Assembly (NCBI GenBank): GCA_038062255.1
Contig: JBBTXM010000026.1
Span: 1-5,174 of the forward strand
Direction: 5' to 3'
DNA from: JBBTXM01 sp038062255
Lineage (GTDB): Bacteria; Patescibacteriota; Minisyncoccia; UBA11713; 2-01-FULL-45-33
DNA: 5,174 nucleotides
Part shown: positions 1 through 5,146 of the stretch, one piece after another
Layout: each line of letters starts with the position of its first letter
How positions within the stretch are numbered: the stretch's first letter is position 1
Made by a program: the position numbers and the translations under genes
The notes under the pieces: generated by a model
Told to the model about the DNA's origin: nothing
Database searches by the model: none
Seen by the model: the letters and a program-made list of their open reading frames with translations, nothing else

Positions 1-54
1 TATGGCGATAACCACAAGCAATTCTATTAATGTAAAACCTTTTTTATTTTTCAT
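1..54 (-). CDS. Type IV prepilin, N-terminal fragment (cut by window edge)
   Basis: Only the first 18 codons are inside the window; they read MKNKKGFTLIELLVVIAI. This is a textbook class III (type IV) prepilin signal: a short basic leader (KNKK), the Gly at -1, Phe at +1 (the methylated residue after cleavage), and Glu at +5 inside the start of a hydrophobic helix. Prepilin peptidase would cut after Gly6. The ATG is at 54-52, 20 nt after the pilC stop, so it probably belongs to the same operon; no clear Shine-Dalgarno sequence is seen in the gap. The rest of the gene, and therefore whether it is a major pilin, minor pilin or pseudopilin, cannot be judged. The leader closely resembles that of the complete prepilin at 2937-3371, so the locus encodes at least two subunits. 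Confidence 0.9.
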   Translation of the reverse strand, partial: MKNKKGFTLIELLVVIAI

Positions 55-74
55 ATATATTCATGATAGCACAT

Positions 75-1277
75 TTAAAACGCCGTTGAAATATTGTAAA
101 TGGGGATAAGTACGGAGGCCACCAACACCCCAACCCCAAGCCCGAGAGCCAAAATAAGAATGGGTTCGATAAGACTTACCAGGTTATCGACCATATTGTT
201 TACATCTCTCCTGTAAAAGCCCGCAAGATTATTTAAAATAAAATCCAGCCTCCCAGTTTCTTCGCCTATTCTTATCATTTGGTAAAAAATCGATGGGATA
301 TCGCTGTATTTAGCTAGAGAATCCGAAATCATCGAACCGCCTTTCACCGATTCCAGCGCATCGAGCATTATTTTCCGATAAATTTCGTTGCCCACAACTT
401 CCGAAGAAATTTCCAACGCCCGCACTGCCGTAATGCCTCCCGAAAGAAGAGTGCTTAGGTTGTCCGCAATTCTGGACAAGTAAATTTTCTTGTAGAGCCC
501 TCCGATTATTGGAATCGAAACCAATAGGCGGGCAAAATAGAGGCTTCCCTTTTCAGTGCGGGCGTAGCGCGAAAGCAAAACTCCCAAAATCGCCAAAAAT
601 ACCACGAGCACCAAGCCAAAAGAACGCAAGAATTGCGAAAGCGAAATTACAACTTGCGTATAAAAAGGAATATCTTGCCCGGTTTCAAGCAAAATTGTAG
701 AAAGCCTTGGGATTACGAAAACAAGCATCAATACCATTACAGCCACAAATGCCGAAAGAACAAACGCTGGGTAAATAAGCGCGTTCCGAGCTTTTCTTTG
801 GAGTTCGTAAGTCCTTTCCAAATAATCAGCCAAAAATTTAAAAATTTCCTCAAGTTTTCCAGACTCTTCGCCGGATCTAACCATTGAAACATAAAATTTT
901 GAAAAAACTTTCGGATGCCTCCCAAGCGCCTGCCACAAAGCCATTCCGCCTTGGATATCGTCGAGAACTTCCGACACATGCCTCTGCAGGGTTTTGTTTT
1001 CGGTTTCGCCGATTATTACTTTAAAAGAACTTACTATGGGCACCTTGGACTCAAAAAGAATCGAAAGCTGCCGCGAAAGCACTACGACATCCTGCATTTT
1101 TACGGAGTCAAACAAGTTCAACGAAAAAATAGATTTTTTTTCGCCCATAGGCTCAATTGACGTGATTATCAAATTTTTGCGCTGCAGCGCGCTAACCGCC
1201 AAATCAATGGTTCCAGCGTCTATGGCGCCTTGCGATTGCTTTCCTTCCTGGGTGCGGGCTGTGTATTTGAATTGCAT
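75..1277 (-). CDS. pilC: Type IV pilus inner-membrane platform protein PilC (GspF family)
   Basis: A 400-residue polytopic membrane protein of the PilC/GspF family, the platform that couples cytoplasmic PilB and PilT ATPases to pilin insertion and removal. Seen in the sequence: two copies of the T2SSF domain, about residues 65-190 and 268-391, each with the family signature G-E-E-[ST]-G-[KR]-L (136-142 and 338-344). There are three hydrophobic segments at about 168-190, 215-237 and 369-393, the last introduced by the typical E-P pair (371-372). The length is normal for the family. The ATG lies 3 nt after the pilT stop with no recognisable Shine-Dalgarno sequence, so translational coupling to pilT is likely. 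The N-terminal start (MQFKYTARTQEGK) matches the usual family opening, which supports the chosen start. The gene appears intact. It could in principle serve a type II secretion system, but the adjacent pilT argues for a retractable pilus. Confidence 0.96.
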   Translation of the reverse strand: MQFKYTARTQEGKQSQGAIDAGTIDLAVSALQRKNLIITSIEPMGEKKSIFSLNLFDSVKMQDVVVLSRQLSILFESKVPIVSSFKVIIGETENKTLQRHVSEVLDDIQGGMALWQALGRHPKVFSKFYVSMVRSGEESGKLEEIFKFLADYLERTYELQRKARNALIYPAFVLSAFVAVMVLMLVFVIPRLSTILLETGQDIPFYTQVVISLSQFLRSFGLVLVVFLAILGVLLSRYARTEKGSLYFARLLVSIPIIGGLYKKIYLSRIADNLSTLLSGGITAVRALEISSEVVGNEIYRKIMLDALESVKGGSMISDSLAKYSDIPSIFYQMIRIGEETGRLDFILNNLAGFYRRDVNNMVDNLVSLIEPILILALGLGVGVLVASVLIPIYNISTAF

Positions 1278-1280
1278 AGT

Positions 1281-2342
1281 TTAAAAAAGCGCGTTAAGCT
1301 CTCTGGGGTTTAATGAAAAAGCCGTGGCGCTATCCATGGAAATTTCTCCTTTTCTCACAAGATCGGCAAGCGACCTGTTAAAGCTTACCATTCCGGCTCC
1401 GGAACCGGTTTCAATAACCAAATCTATTTCATAATTCTTACCTTCCCTGATCAAGTTTCGAGAAGCATCGTTGGCTATCAAAAGCTCGTACGCTGGAATA
1501 AGCCCGCCCGAAAGCCTGGGCACAAGCCTTTGCGAAAAAACTCCCAAAAGAGAACCGGCGAGCTGGGCTCTTATTTGCTGGTGCTGGTTCGCCGGAAATG
1601 AATCAATTATTCTATCAATAGTTTGGGACGCATTGTTAGTGTGCAGAGAAGAAAAGACCAAGTGGCCGGTTTCCGCCGCGGTAACCGCCGCGGCGATTGT
1701 TTCGTAATCGCGCATTTCGCCTATCATTGCCACGTTAACGTCCTGCCTGAACATCGAACGCAGCGCTGTGTGGAAATCGTTTGTATCGAAACCGACTTCT
1801 CTTTGCTCAATAATTGACCTGTCCGGAGTGAAAATATATTCTACCGGATCTTCCACGGTAACTATGTGTTCCGACCTCTGGTGGTTTATTGAATCAATCA
1901 TGGAGGCAAGAGTTGTGGATTTGCCGTGCCCCGTGGGACCCACAACAAGGAAAAATCCCTGTTCTTTCTTGGTGAAATCGGCAAGATTGGGAGGCAGCAA
2001 AAGTTCCTCCAAGCTTTTTATTTTCACAGGGACAAGGCGCATTGCTATGCCAATGTATCCTTTTTGGAAAAAAACATTTACTCGAAACCGCGCCTTTTCT
2101 TTAAAAGAATAGGAAAAATCTTTCTCGCGCGATTCCAAAAACTTTTCAAAAGCTTCTTTGCCAAGCATTGCCTCCGCCAATCCCGCGGTGTCTTTTGGAG
2201 ACAAAACTTGTTCTTTGGAAATAGGCAAAAGCTGGCCGGTTATTCGAAGCGTTGGGCGGATTCCCGCGGAAAGGTGAATATCGGAAGCGTTCGATTTGAC
2301 CGCGTTGTCTATTAATTCTCCTAAAAGTTTTTCGTAATCCAC
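1281..2342 (-). CDS. pilT: Twitching motility / pilus retraction ATPase PilT
   Basis: A 353-residue hexameric secretion-superfamily ATPase that drives pilus depolymerisation at the cytoplasmic base. Motifs in order: ASDIHLSAG near 19-27 (N-terminal PAS-like domain), Walker A GPTGHGKST at 135-143 with catalytic Lys141, Asp box VEDPVEY at 163-169, Walker B VAMIGEMRD at 204-212, His box TGHLVFSSLHTNNA at 225-238, and ASRNLIREGK at 293-302, which corresponds to the PilT-specific AIRNLI retraction motif. The length and the lack of a long N-terminal domain separate it from PilB. The start is GTG at 2342-2340; an in-frame TAA five codons upstream rules out a longer form, and the conserved region begins within 20 residues. 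No standard Shine-Dalgarno sequence precedes it. The GTG is formed by the end of the inverted repeat at 2341-2450. The Walker A His at position 139 replaces the commoner Ser but leaves the GxxxxGKST core intact. Confidence 0.96.
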   Translation of the reverse strand: MDYEKLLGELIDNAVKSNASDIHLSAGIRPTLRITGQLLPISKEQVLSPKDTAGLAEAMLGKEAFEKFLESREKDFSYSFKEKARFRVNVFFQKGYIGIAMRLVPVKIKSLEELLLPPNLADFTKKEQGFFLVVGPTGHGKSTTLASMIDSINHQRSEHIVTVEDPVEYIFTPDRSIIEQREVGFDTNDFHTALRSMFRQDVNVAMIGEMRDYETIAAAVTAAETGHLVFSSLHTNNASQTIDRIIDSFPANQHQQIRAQLAGSLLGVFSQRLVPRLSGGLIPAYELLIANDASRNLIREGKNYEIDLVIETGSGAGMVSFNRSLADLVRKGEISMDSATAFSLNPRELNALF

Positions 2343-2364
2343 CCTGTTAGAAAATTAACCCAAT

Positions 2365-2386
2365 GTTTGAACGACCAAATTCAAAC
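2365..2386 (-). promoter_or_regulatory. Perfect 7-bp hairpin in the pilT leader
   Basis: GTTTGAA at 2365-2371 and TTCAAAC at 2380-2386 form a perfect 7-bp stem with an 8-nt loop. The stem lies 22 nt upstream of the pilT GTG and just downstream of a -10-like box, so it would sit almost at the 5' end of a pilT transcript starting near 2389. It could be a stabilising 5' hairpin or a dyad protein-binding site. As a terminator for the response regulator it is poor: on the minus strand it is not followed by a T tract. Confidence 0.45.
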
Positions 2387-2395
2387 TTTATAAAT

Positions 2396-2401
2396 ATTAT
2401 A
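2396..2401 (-). promoter_or_regulatory. Candidate -10 box for pilT
   Basis: The minus strand reads TATAAT at 2401-2396, a perfect sigma-70-type -10 hexamer. The predicted start would be near 2389, giving a leader of about 47 nt that opens with the hairpin at 2365-2386. No good -35 is found (the hexamer at 17-nt spacing reads AATTAT) and there is no extended -10 TG. The surrounding sequence is so AT-rich that a chance match is quite possible. Confidence 0.3.
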
Positions 2402-2423
2402 TAATTTTTTTTATAGAAATAAT

Positions 2424-2807
2424 TCATTTTTGTAGATTTTCTAACGGGGTTAATAGTTTTTTCGCTCTTTCCACCACCTCCGAAGGGGTGAAATCGGCTT
2501 TTATTATGTAATCGTCTGCCCCAAGGCTCAACCCTTTATCGATATTCTCTTTTTGGTCGAGATTGCTCAATATTGATATTTTAGCATTGGGAGCGACTCC
2601 GTCCTTTTTTAAAATTTTAAGTATTTCAAAACCATCAATATTCGGCATTACCAAATCAAGCAAAATCAAATCGGGATTGAATTCTCTTGCTTTTGATTCA
2701 ACATCCTTGCCTTCTTTCGATATTTCAACTTCGAATCCGGATTCTCTGAACTTCGTCGAATAAATATCGAGCAAAAAGTCGTCGTCGTCTATAATCAGGG
2801 CTTTCAC
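2424..2807 (-). CDS. Stand-alone CheY-like response regulator (receiver domain only)
   Basis: With the GTG at 2807-2805 as start this is a 127-residue protein made of a single receiver domain with no output domain. It opens MKALIIDDDD, the canonical first strand plus acidic pocket (Asp7-Asp8), then has the phosphoacceptor Asp51 in LILLDLVMP, the conserved Ser81 in ILSN, and Lys103 in YIIKADFTP, so all switch residues are present. A longer reading from 2834 would add nine residues (MRARSISNG) that are only translated repeat and hairpin sequence, so I reject it. The C-terminal TPLENLQK likewise comes from repeat element 1, so both gene ends are framed by repeats. Lying between a pilin gene and pilT, it may tune pilus extension or retraction, as PilG/PilH-type regulators do elsewhere; that is inference. 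No histidine kinase is in the window. No Shine-Dalgarno sequence precedes the GTG. Confidence 0.9.
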   Translation of the reverse strand: MKALIIDDDDFLLDIYSTKFRESGFEVEISKEGKDVESKAREFNPDLILLDLVMPNIDGFEILKILKKDGVAPNAKISILSNLDQKENIDKGLSLGADDYIIKADFTPSEVVERAKKLLTPLENLQK

Positions 2808-2926
2808 CCCGTTAGAAATAGAACGCGCGCGCAAAAAGCGCTCTGCGTTCCGTATTATTGCCTATAAATTTTGACTTTTTTGAATTTATCATATTTTTAT
2901 TGTGCGTTCGCGATTTCTAACGGGGT
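2806..2926. repeat. Inverted-repeat-bounded element 2 (response regulator leader)
   Basis: A 121-bp segment is bounded by ACCCCGTTAGAAAT at 2806-2819 and its perfect 14-nt reverse complement at 2913-2926. After a short gap the pairing resumes with GAACGC (2821-2826) against GCGTTC (2904-2909), so each arm spans about 21-24 nt. The left arm contains two bases of the response regulator GTG, at the same offset as in element 1. The right arm ends 10 nt past the prepilin stop. The interior is AT-rich apart from a GC-rich hairpin. The two elements share their arms but not an obviously alignable interior, which fits a family of diverged miniature elements or a regulatory architecture defined by its ends. 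Confidence 0.85.
2821..2850 (-). promoter_or_regulatory. GC-rich hairpin in the response regulator leader
   Basis: On the minus strand GAACGC (2850-2845) pairs with GCGTTC (2826-2821) and GCGC (2841-2838) pairs with GCGC (2832-2829), closing a TTTTT loop; an AGA/GC internal loop separates the two helices. It ends 13 nt before the GTG. GCGTTC at 2826-2821 could instead pair with a second GAACGC at 2909-2904 as part of the long-range arm pairing, so the two folds compete. There is no following T tract, so it is not a normal terminator. Confidence 0.5.
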
Positions 2927-2936
2927 TCATGGCTGT

Positions 2937-3371
2937 TTACGGGCTAGCGCTATTCCAACCCTGGCTTTTGCCCGGTATCGAATCCGTTTCCAATAAATAT
3001 CTCAAAGTATAAGTTTGCCCATTTGACGAAACATAGCAGTAGCTAAAAAACCCGACATCTCCGCACGAACCAGTTCCTACCCCGTGCCTAGGATCCCTTG
3101 GGGTCGAAATAGCCGAACCTTCTCCGATAATCGCTACAGACAAACAGTCAGTCGCGCCGTTTATCACAACTTCTGGATTACAAACTGGATACTGCCCCCT
3201 GTTGTTGGCATATAGCGCCAAAATATTTTGAATTTCTTTAATATCTTGTTCTCTTCTGCCATCCCTGCCTTTTGAAGCAGCTGTTGAAAAAAACGTAATA
3301 CCCACGGAAGAAAGCACCGCGATTATCGAAAGCACTACAAGAAGTTCTATTATTGTAAATCCTTTTTTCAT
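2937..3371 (-). CDS. Type IV prepilin / pseudopilin-like subunit
   Basis: A complete 144-residue prepilin. The leader MKKG is followed by FTIIELLVVLSIIAVLSSV: Gly4 at -1, Phe5 at +1 and Glu9 at +5 of the mature protein, then the hydrophobic helix. After it comes GRDGRREQDIKEIQNILALYANNRGQYP (about 35-62, split here by function: a basic patch, an amphipathic helix and the G-x-YP turn), an arrangement shared with GspG-like pseudopilins and many small bacterial pilins. The C-terminal globular part has four cysteines (64, 76, 103, 112), enough for two disulfides after export. Prepilin peptidase would yield a 140-residue mature subunit. The ATG is 4 nt after the pilB stop, with a good Shine-Dalgarno sequence inside the pilB end. 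The sequence alone does not tell major from minor pilin, but its place directly after pilB favours a structural role in this pilus. Confidence 0.93.
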   Translation of the reverse strand: MKKGFTIIELLVVLSIIAVLSSVGITFFSTAASKGRDGRREQDIKEIQNILALYANNRGQYPVCNPEVVINGATDCLSVAIIGEGSAISTPRDPRHGVGTGSCGDVGFFSYCYVSSNGQTYTLRYLLETDSIPGKSQGWNSASP

Positions 3372-3375
3372 TTTT

Positions 3376-5088
3376 TTATGTTACCTCAAAAAGTTCTTCT
3401 AACCCGATTTTTCCTTCGAGCACCCTCATTATACCATTTTGCTTCAGAGTAACCATGCCCTGTTTCTTGGCTTCTTCTTCGACATCCGTTTCGGACGGCT
3501 TGGATAAAATTAATTTTTCCAAACTTTTTGTCATTGATAAAATTTCAAAAAGCGCGAGCCTGCCCTTGGGTCCGCTTGGGCATATGGCGGAAGGTTTGGC
3601 CCTGTAGACTTTTGGCGGAATCTTGAGAGATTTTTGGACGGTCTCCGGCATTTCGCGAACCTCTTCCATAATCGCATCCTTTACCGAACCTTCTATCGCG
3701 ACTTCATCGCGCGATTCGTCGCAAAGCTTTCGGACCAATCTTTGCGCTATGGCCAAGTTTAGAGTCGGCGCAATTAAATACGGGTCAACCCCCATGTCTA
3801 TAAGGCGCGGGATAACTCCAATGGCGTTGTTGGTGTGCAAAGTTGAAAACACAAGGTGGCCGGTAAGCGCCGCGTGAATTGCAAGCTTGGCGGTTTCTTT
3901 GTCGCGAATCTCTCCAACCATGATAATATCCGGGTCCTGCCTTAAAATATGCCTGATTCCTTCGGCAAAGTCGTAGCCTATTTCCGGCCGTACCTGCGAT
4001 TGGTTTACCCCTTCAATAGAATACTCAATCGGATCCTCGAGGCTTACGATGTTCCATTTTTCTTTGTTTAAATAATCAAGCATCGCGTAAAGCGTTGTGG
4101 ATTTTCCGGAACCAGTAGGTCCGGTTATCAAAATAAGGCCATAAGGCTTTTCGAGCCCCTCTTTTACAATTTCTAAATTTTTGCCATCGAGGCCCAAGTC
4201 TTCAAATTTTTTGATTCCGGCTTCGGAATCCAAAATCCTCAAAACAGCTTTTTCCCCGAAATACGTTGGAAATGTGGAAACTCTGAAATCTATTTCCCTA
4301 TTTTCAATCCTTGCCGAAAATCGCCCGTCTTGGGGTTTGCGCTTTTCGTCCAACTGCATATTGGTAAGAATCTTGATGCGCGAAAGTATCGGCTCGTGGA
4401 CATGCGCCGGAAGCGATAAGCTCGTGTGCAAAACGCCGTCCACCCTGAACCGCACCCTTAGCTTGTCTCTTTCGGGCTCTATGTGGATATCCGAAGCTCG
4501 CCCTTCCGTAGCGTGCTTCAAAATAACGGCAACAATTTTGATAATAGGCGCTTCTTCCACAAACGCCACGCCTTCTTTTTGCGGAACTTTCGGCAAAGCG
4601 AGCCCCTCCGCTCCCAGGGCGGATTCCAATTCTCCCAAAGCCTTGCTCACCTCGCCGGAAATTCCTTTGTAGCCCTCCAAGAGGCCGTCGAAATCTTTTT
4701 TTGAAATAAGATAAATTTTAAAAGGCATATTTAGCCTGGAGGCAATGAATTTCAGAGCCTCTTTGGCCTCCGTGCTTTCGGGGTCCACCATTCCTATCTG
4801 CATAACTCCGTTATCCATTCCCAATGGCGCTATTTGGTAGTGCCTAGCCGATTCTTCGGGCATGTGCTTTAAAAGTTCAAAATCCGCTTTTTTATTGCGA
4901 ACAACCATTACGGGAACTCCAAGAGCCTCGCCCTTGGCTTTCAAAATGGCTTCATCGCTCAAACCGCGCAGAAGAAGCTCTTCTTCGACGGAAATACTCT
5001 TTTTTTTGGATTCTTTCCGTATCTCGGCAGCCTCTCTGTCGTCCAGCTCCTTTTGGGCAATCAAAATATCTAAAACATTTCTTGCCAT
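3376..5088 (-). CDS. pilB: Type IV pilus assembly (extension) ATPase PilB
   Basis: A 570-residue GspE/PilB-family hexameric ATPase that powers pilin polymerisation. It has an N-terminal MshEN-type domain (about 30-145), a linker, then the T2SSE core: ASDIHIEP 198-205, arginine-finger region RVRFRVDG 211-218, Walker A GPTGSGKST 323-331 (Lys329), Asp box LEDPIEY 350-356, Walker B IIMVGEIRD 388-396 with Glu393, and His box TGHLVFSTLHTNNA 409-422. The family's zinc tetracysteine (CxxC...CxxC) is degenerate: only Cys456 (CDES) and Cys503 (CPSG) remain. The gene can be read in frame from an ATG at 5148, but those 20 extra residues (beginning MFPLSLARRG) translate a hairpin repeat; I choose the ATG at 5088, where the protein begins MARNVLDILI. 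A perfect extended -10 ends 6 nt before it. It is probably the first gene of the pil operon. Confidence 0.95.
   Translation of the reverse strand: MARNVLDILIAQKELDDREAAEIRKESKKKSISVEEELLLRGLSDEAILKAKGEALGVPVMVVRNKKADFELLKHMPEESARHYQIAPLGMDNGVMQIGMVDPESTEAKEALKFIASRLNMPFKIYLISKKDFDGLLEGYKGISGEVSKALGELESALGAEGLALPKVPQKEGVAFVEEAPIIKIVAVILKHATEGRASDIHIEPERDKLRVRFRVDGVLHTSLSLPAHVHEPILSRIKILTNMQLDEKRKPQDGRFSARIENREIDFRVSTFPTYFGEKAVLRILDSEAGIKKFEDLGLDGKNLEIVKEGLEKPYGLILITGPTGSGKSTTLYAMLDYLNKEKWNIVSLEDPIEYSIEGVNQSQVRPEIGYDFAEGIRHILRQDPDIIMVGEIRDKETAKLAIHAALTGHLVFSTLHTNNAIGVIPRLIDMGVDPYLIAPTLNLAIAQRLVRKLCDESRDEVAIEGSVKDAIMEEVREMPETVQKSLKIPPKVYRAKPSAICPSGPKGRLALFEILSMTKSLEKLILSKPSETDVEEEAKKQGMVTLKQNGIMRVLEGKIGLEELFEVT
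3383..3387 (-). promoter_or_regulatory. Shine-Dalgarno of the prepilin gene
   Basis: The minus strand reads GAGGT, separated by 11 nt from the prepilin ATG at 3371. It overlaps the codons for Glu and Val near the pilB C-terminus, so the pilin ribosome site is embedded in pilB. This is the only clear, acceptably spaced Shine-Dalgarno sequence among the genes of the window. Confidence 0.6.
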
Positions 5089-5094
5089 AAAAAT

Positions 5095-5103
5095 ATTATA
5101 ACA
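5095..5103 (-). promoter_or_regulatory. Extended -10 promoter of pilB, predicted leaderless
   Basis: The minus strand reads TGTTATAAT (5103-5095), a perfect extended -10 (TGnTATAAT). No -35 is recognisable at normal spacing, which extended -10 promoters tolerate. Counting the last T as -7 places +1 at 5088, the A of the pilB ATG, so the message would have no leader. The GGAGGTG at 5110-5104 would then lie upstream of the start of transcription; even in a longer transcript its 15-nt spacing to the ATG is long for a Shine-Dalgarno sequence. Confidence 0.6.
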
Positions 5104-5118
5104 CACCTCCCCCTTAAT

Positions 5119-5142
5119 CCCCCTCCTTGCTAAGGAGAGGGG
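5119..5142. repeat. Hairpin repeat upstream of pilB
   Basis: CTCCTT (5123-5128) pairs with AAGGAG (5132-5137) around a GCT loop; after one mismatch the stem continues as CCC (5119-5121) with GGG (5139-5141). Related purine or pyrimidine-rich blocks recur at 5104-5118 and 5155-5174, so this is a small cluster of similar units. Motifs of the CTCCTTAGCAAGGAG kind are familiar as dispersed intergenic repeats in many bacteria. It is probably non-coding, although pilB could be read through it in frame. Confidence 0.6.
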
Positions 5143-5146
5143 AAAC

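Larger units (their letters stand above)
2341..2450. repeat. Inverted-repeat-bounded element 1 (pilT leader)
   Basis: A segment of 110 bp is bounded by ACCCTGTTAGAAAAT at 2341-2355 and its near-perfect reverse complement ATTTTCTAACGGGGT at 2436-2450 (14 of 15 positions pair; the one mismatch is at 2345). The interior is very AT-rich. The left arm contains two bases of the pilT GTG start codon; the right arm lies within the last codons of the response regulator and encodes its TPLEN. The same arms bound element 2 at 2806-2926. The short length, terminal inverted repeats and lack of coding content resemble a miniature inverted-repeat element, and I recall the same arms as frequent in Parcubacteria genomes. 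No convincing target-site duplication is visible. Confidence 0.8.

Noticed and set aside
1471..2315. Long plus-strand open frames opposite pilT, and similar ones opposite pilC and pilB
   Set aside because: They are antisense shadows of genes with complete conserved motifs, with low-complexity or unrecognisable translations.
2365..2412. Hairpin plus downstream T8 on the plus strand as a terminator
   Set aside because: The T tract is 18 nt from the stem and no plus-strand gene ends there; on the minus strand the hairpin has no T tract.
2808..2834. Nine-residue N-terminal extension of the response regulator
   Set aside because: It is translated repeat arm and hairpin; the receiver's first strand begins right at the GTG at 2807.
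2854..2893. Minus-strand TATGAT and AATAAT boxes as a promoter for the response regulator
   Set aside because: Neither has a credible -35 or extended -10; in AT-rich sequence these are expected by chance.
2871..2900. Plus-strand TTGACT followed by AT-rich sequence, promoter-like
   Set aside because: No good -10 at 16-18 nt spacing and no plus-strand gene to drive.
2341..2926. CRISPR array or transposon with its own transposase
   Set aside because: Only four repeat copies in inverted pairs without regular spacers, and no transposase or cas gene is present.
2889..2930. Small minus-strand reading frame starting MNPVRN and ending after 13 residues
   Set aside because: It is simply the repeat arm read as protein; too short and in no way supported as a gene.
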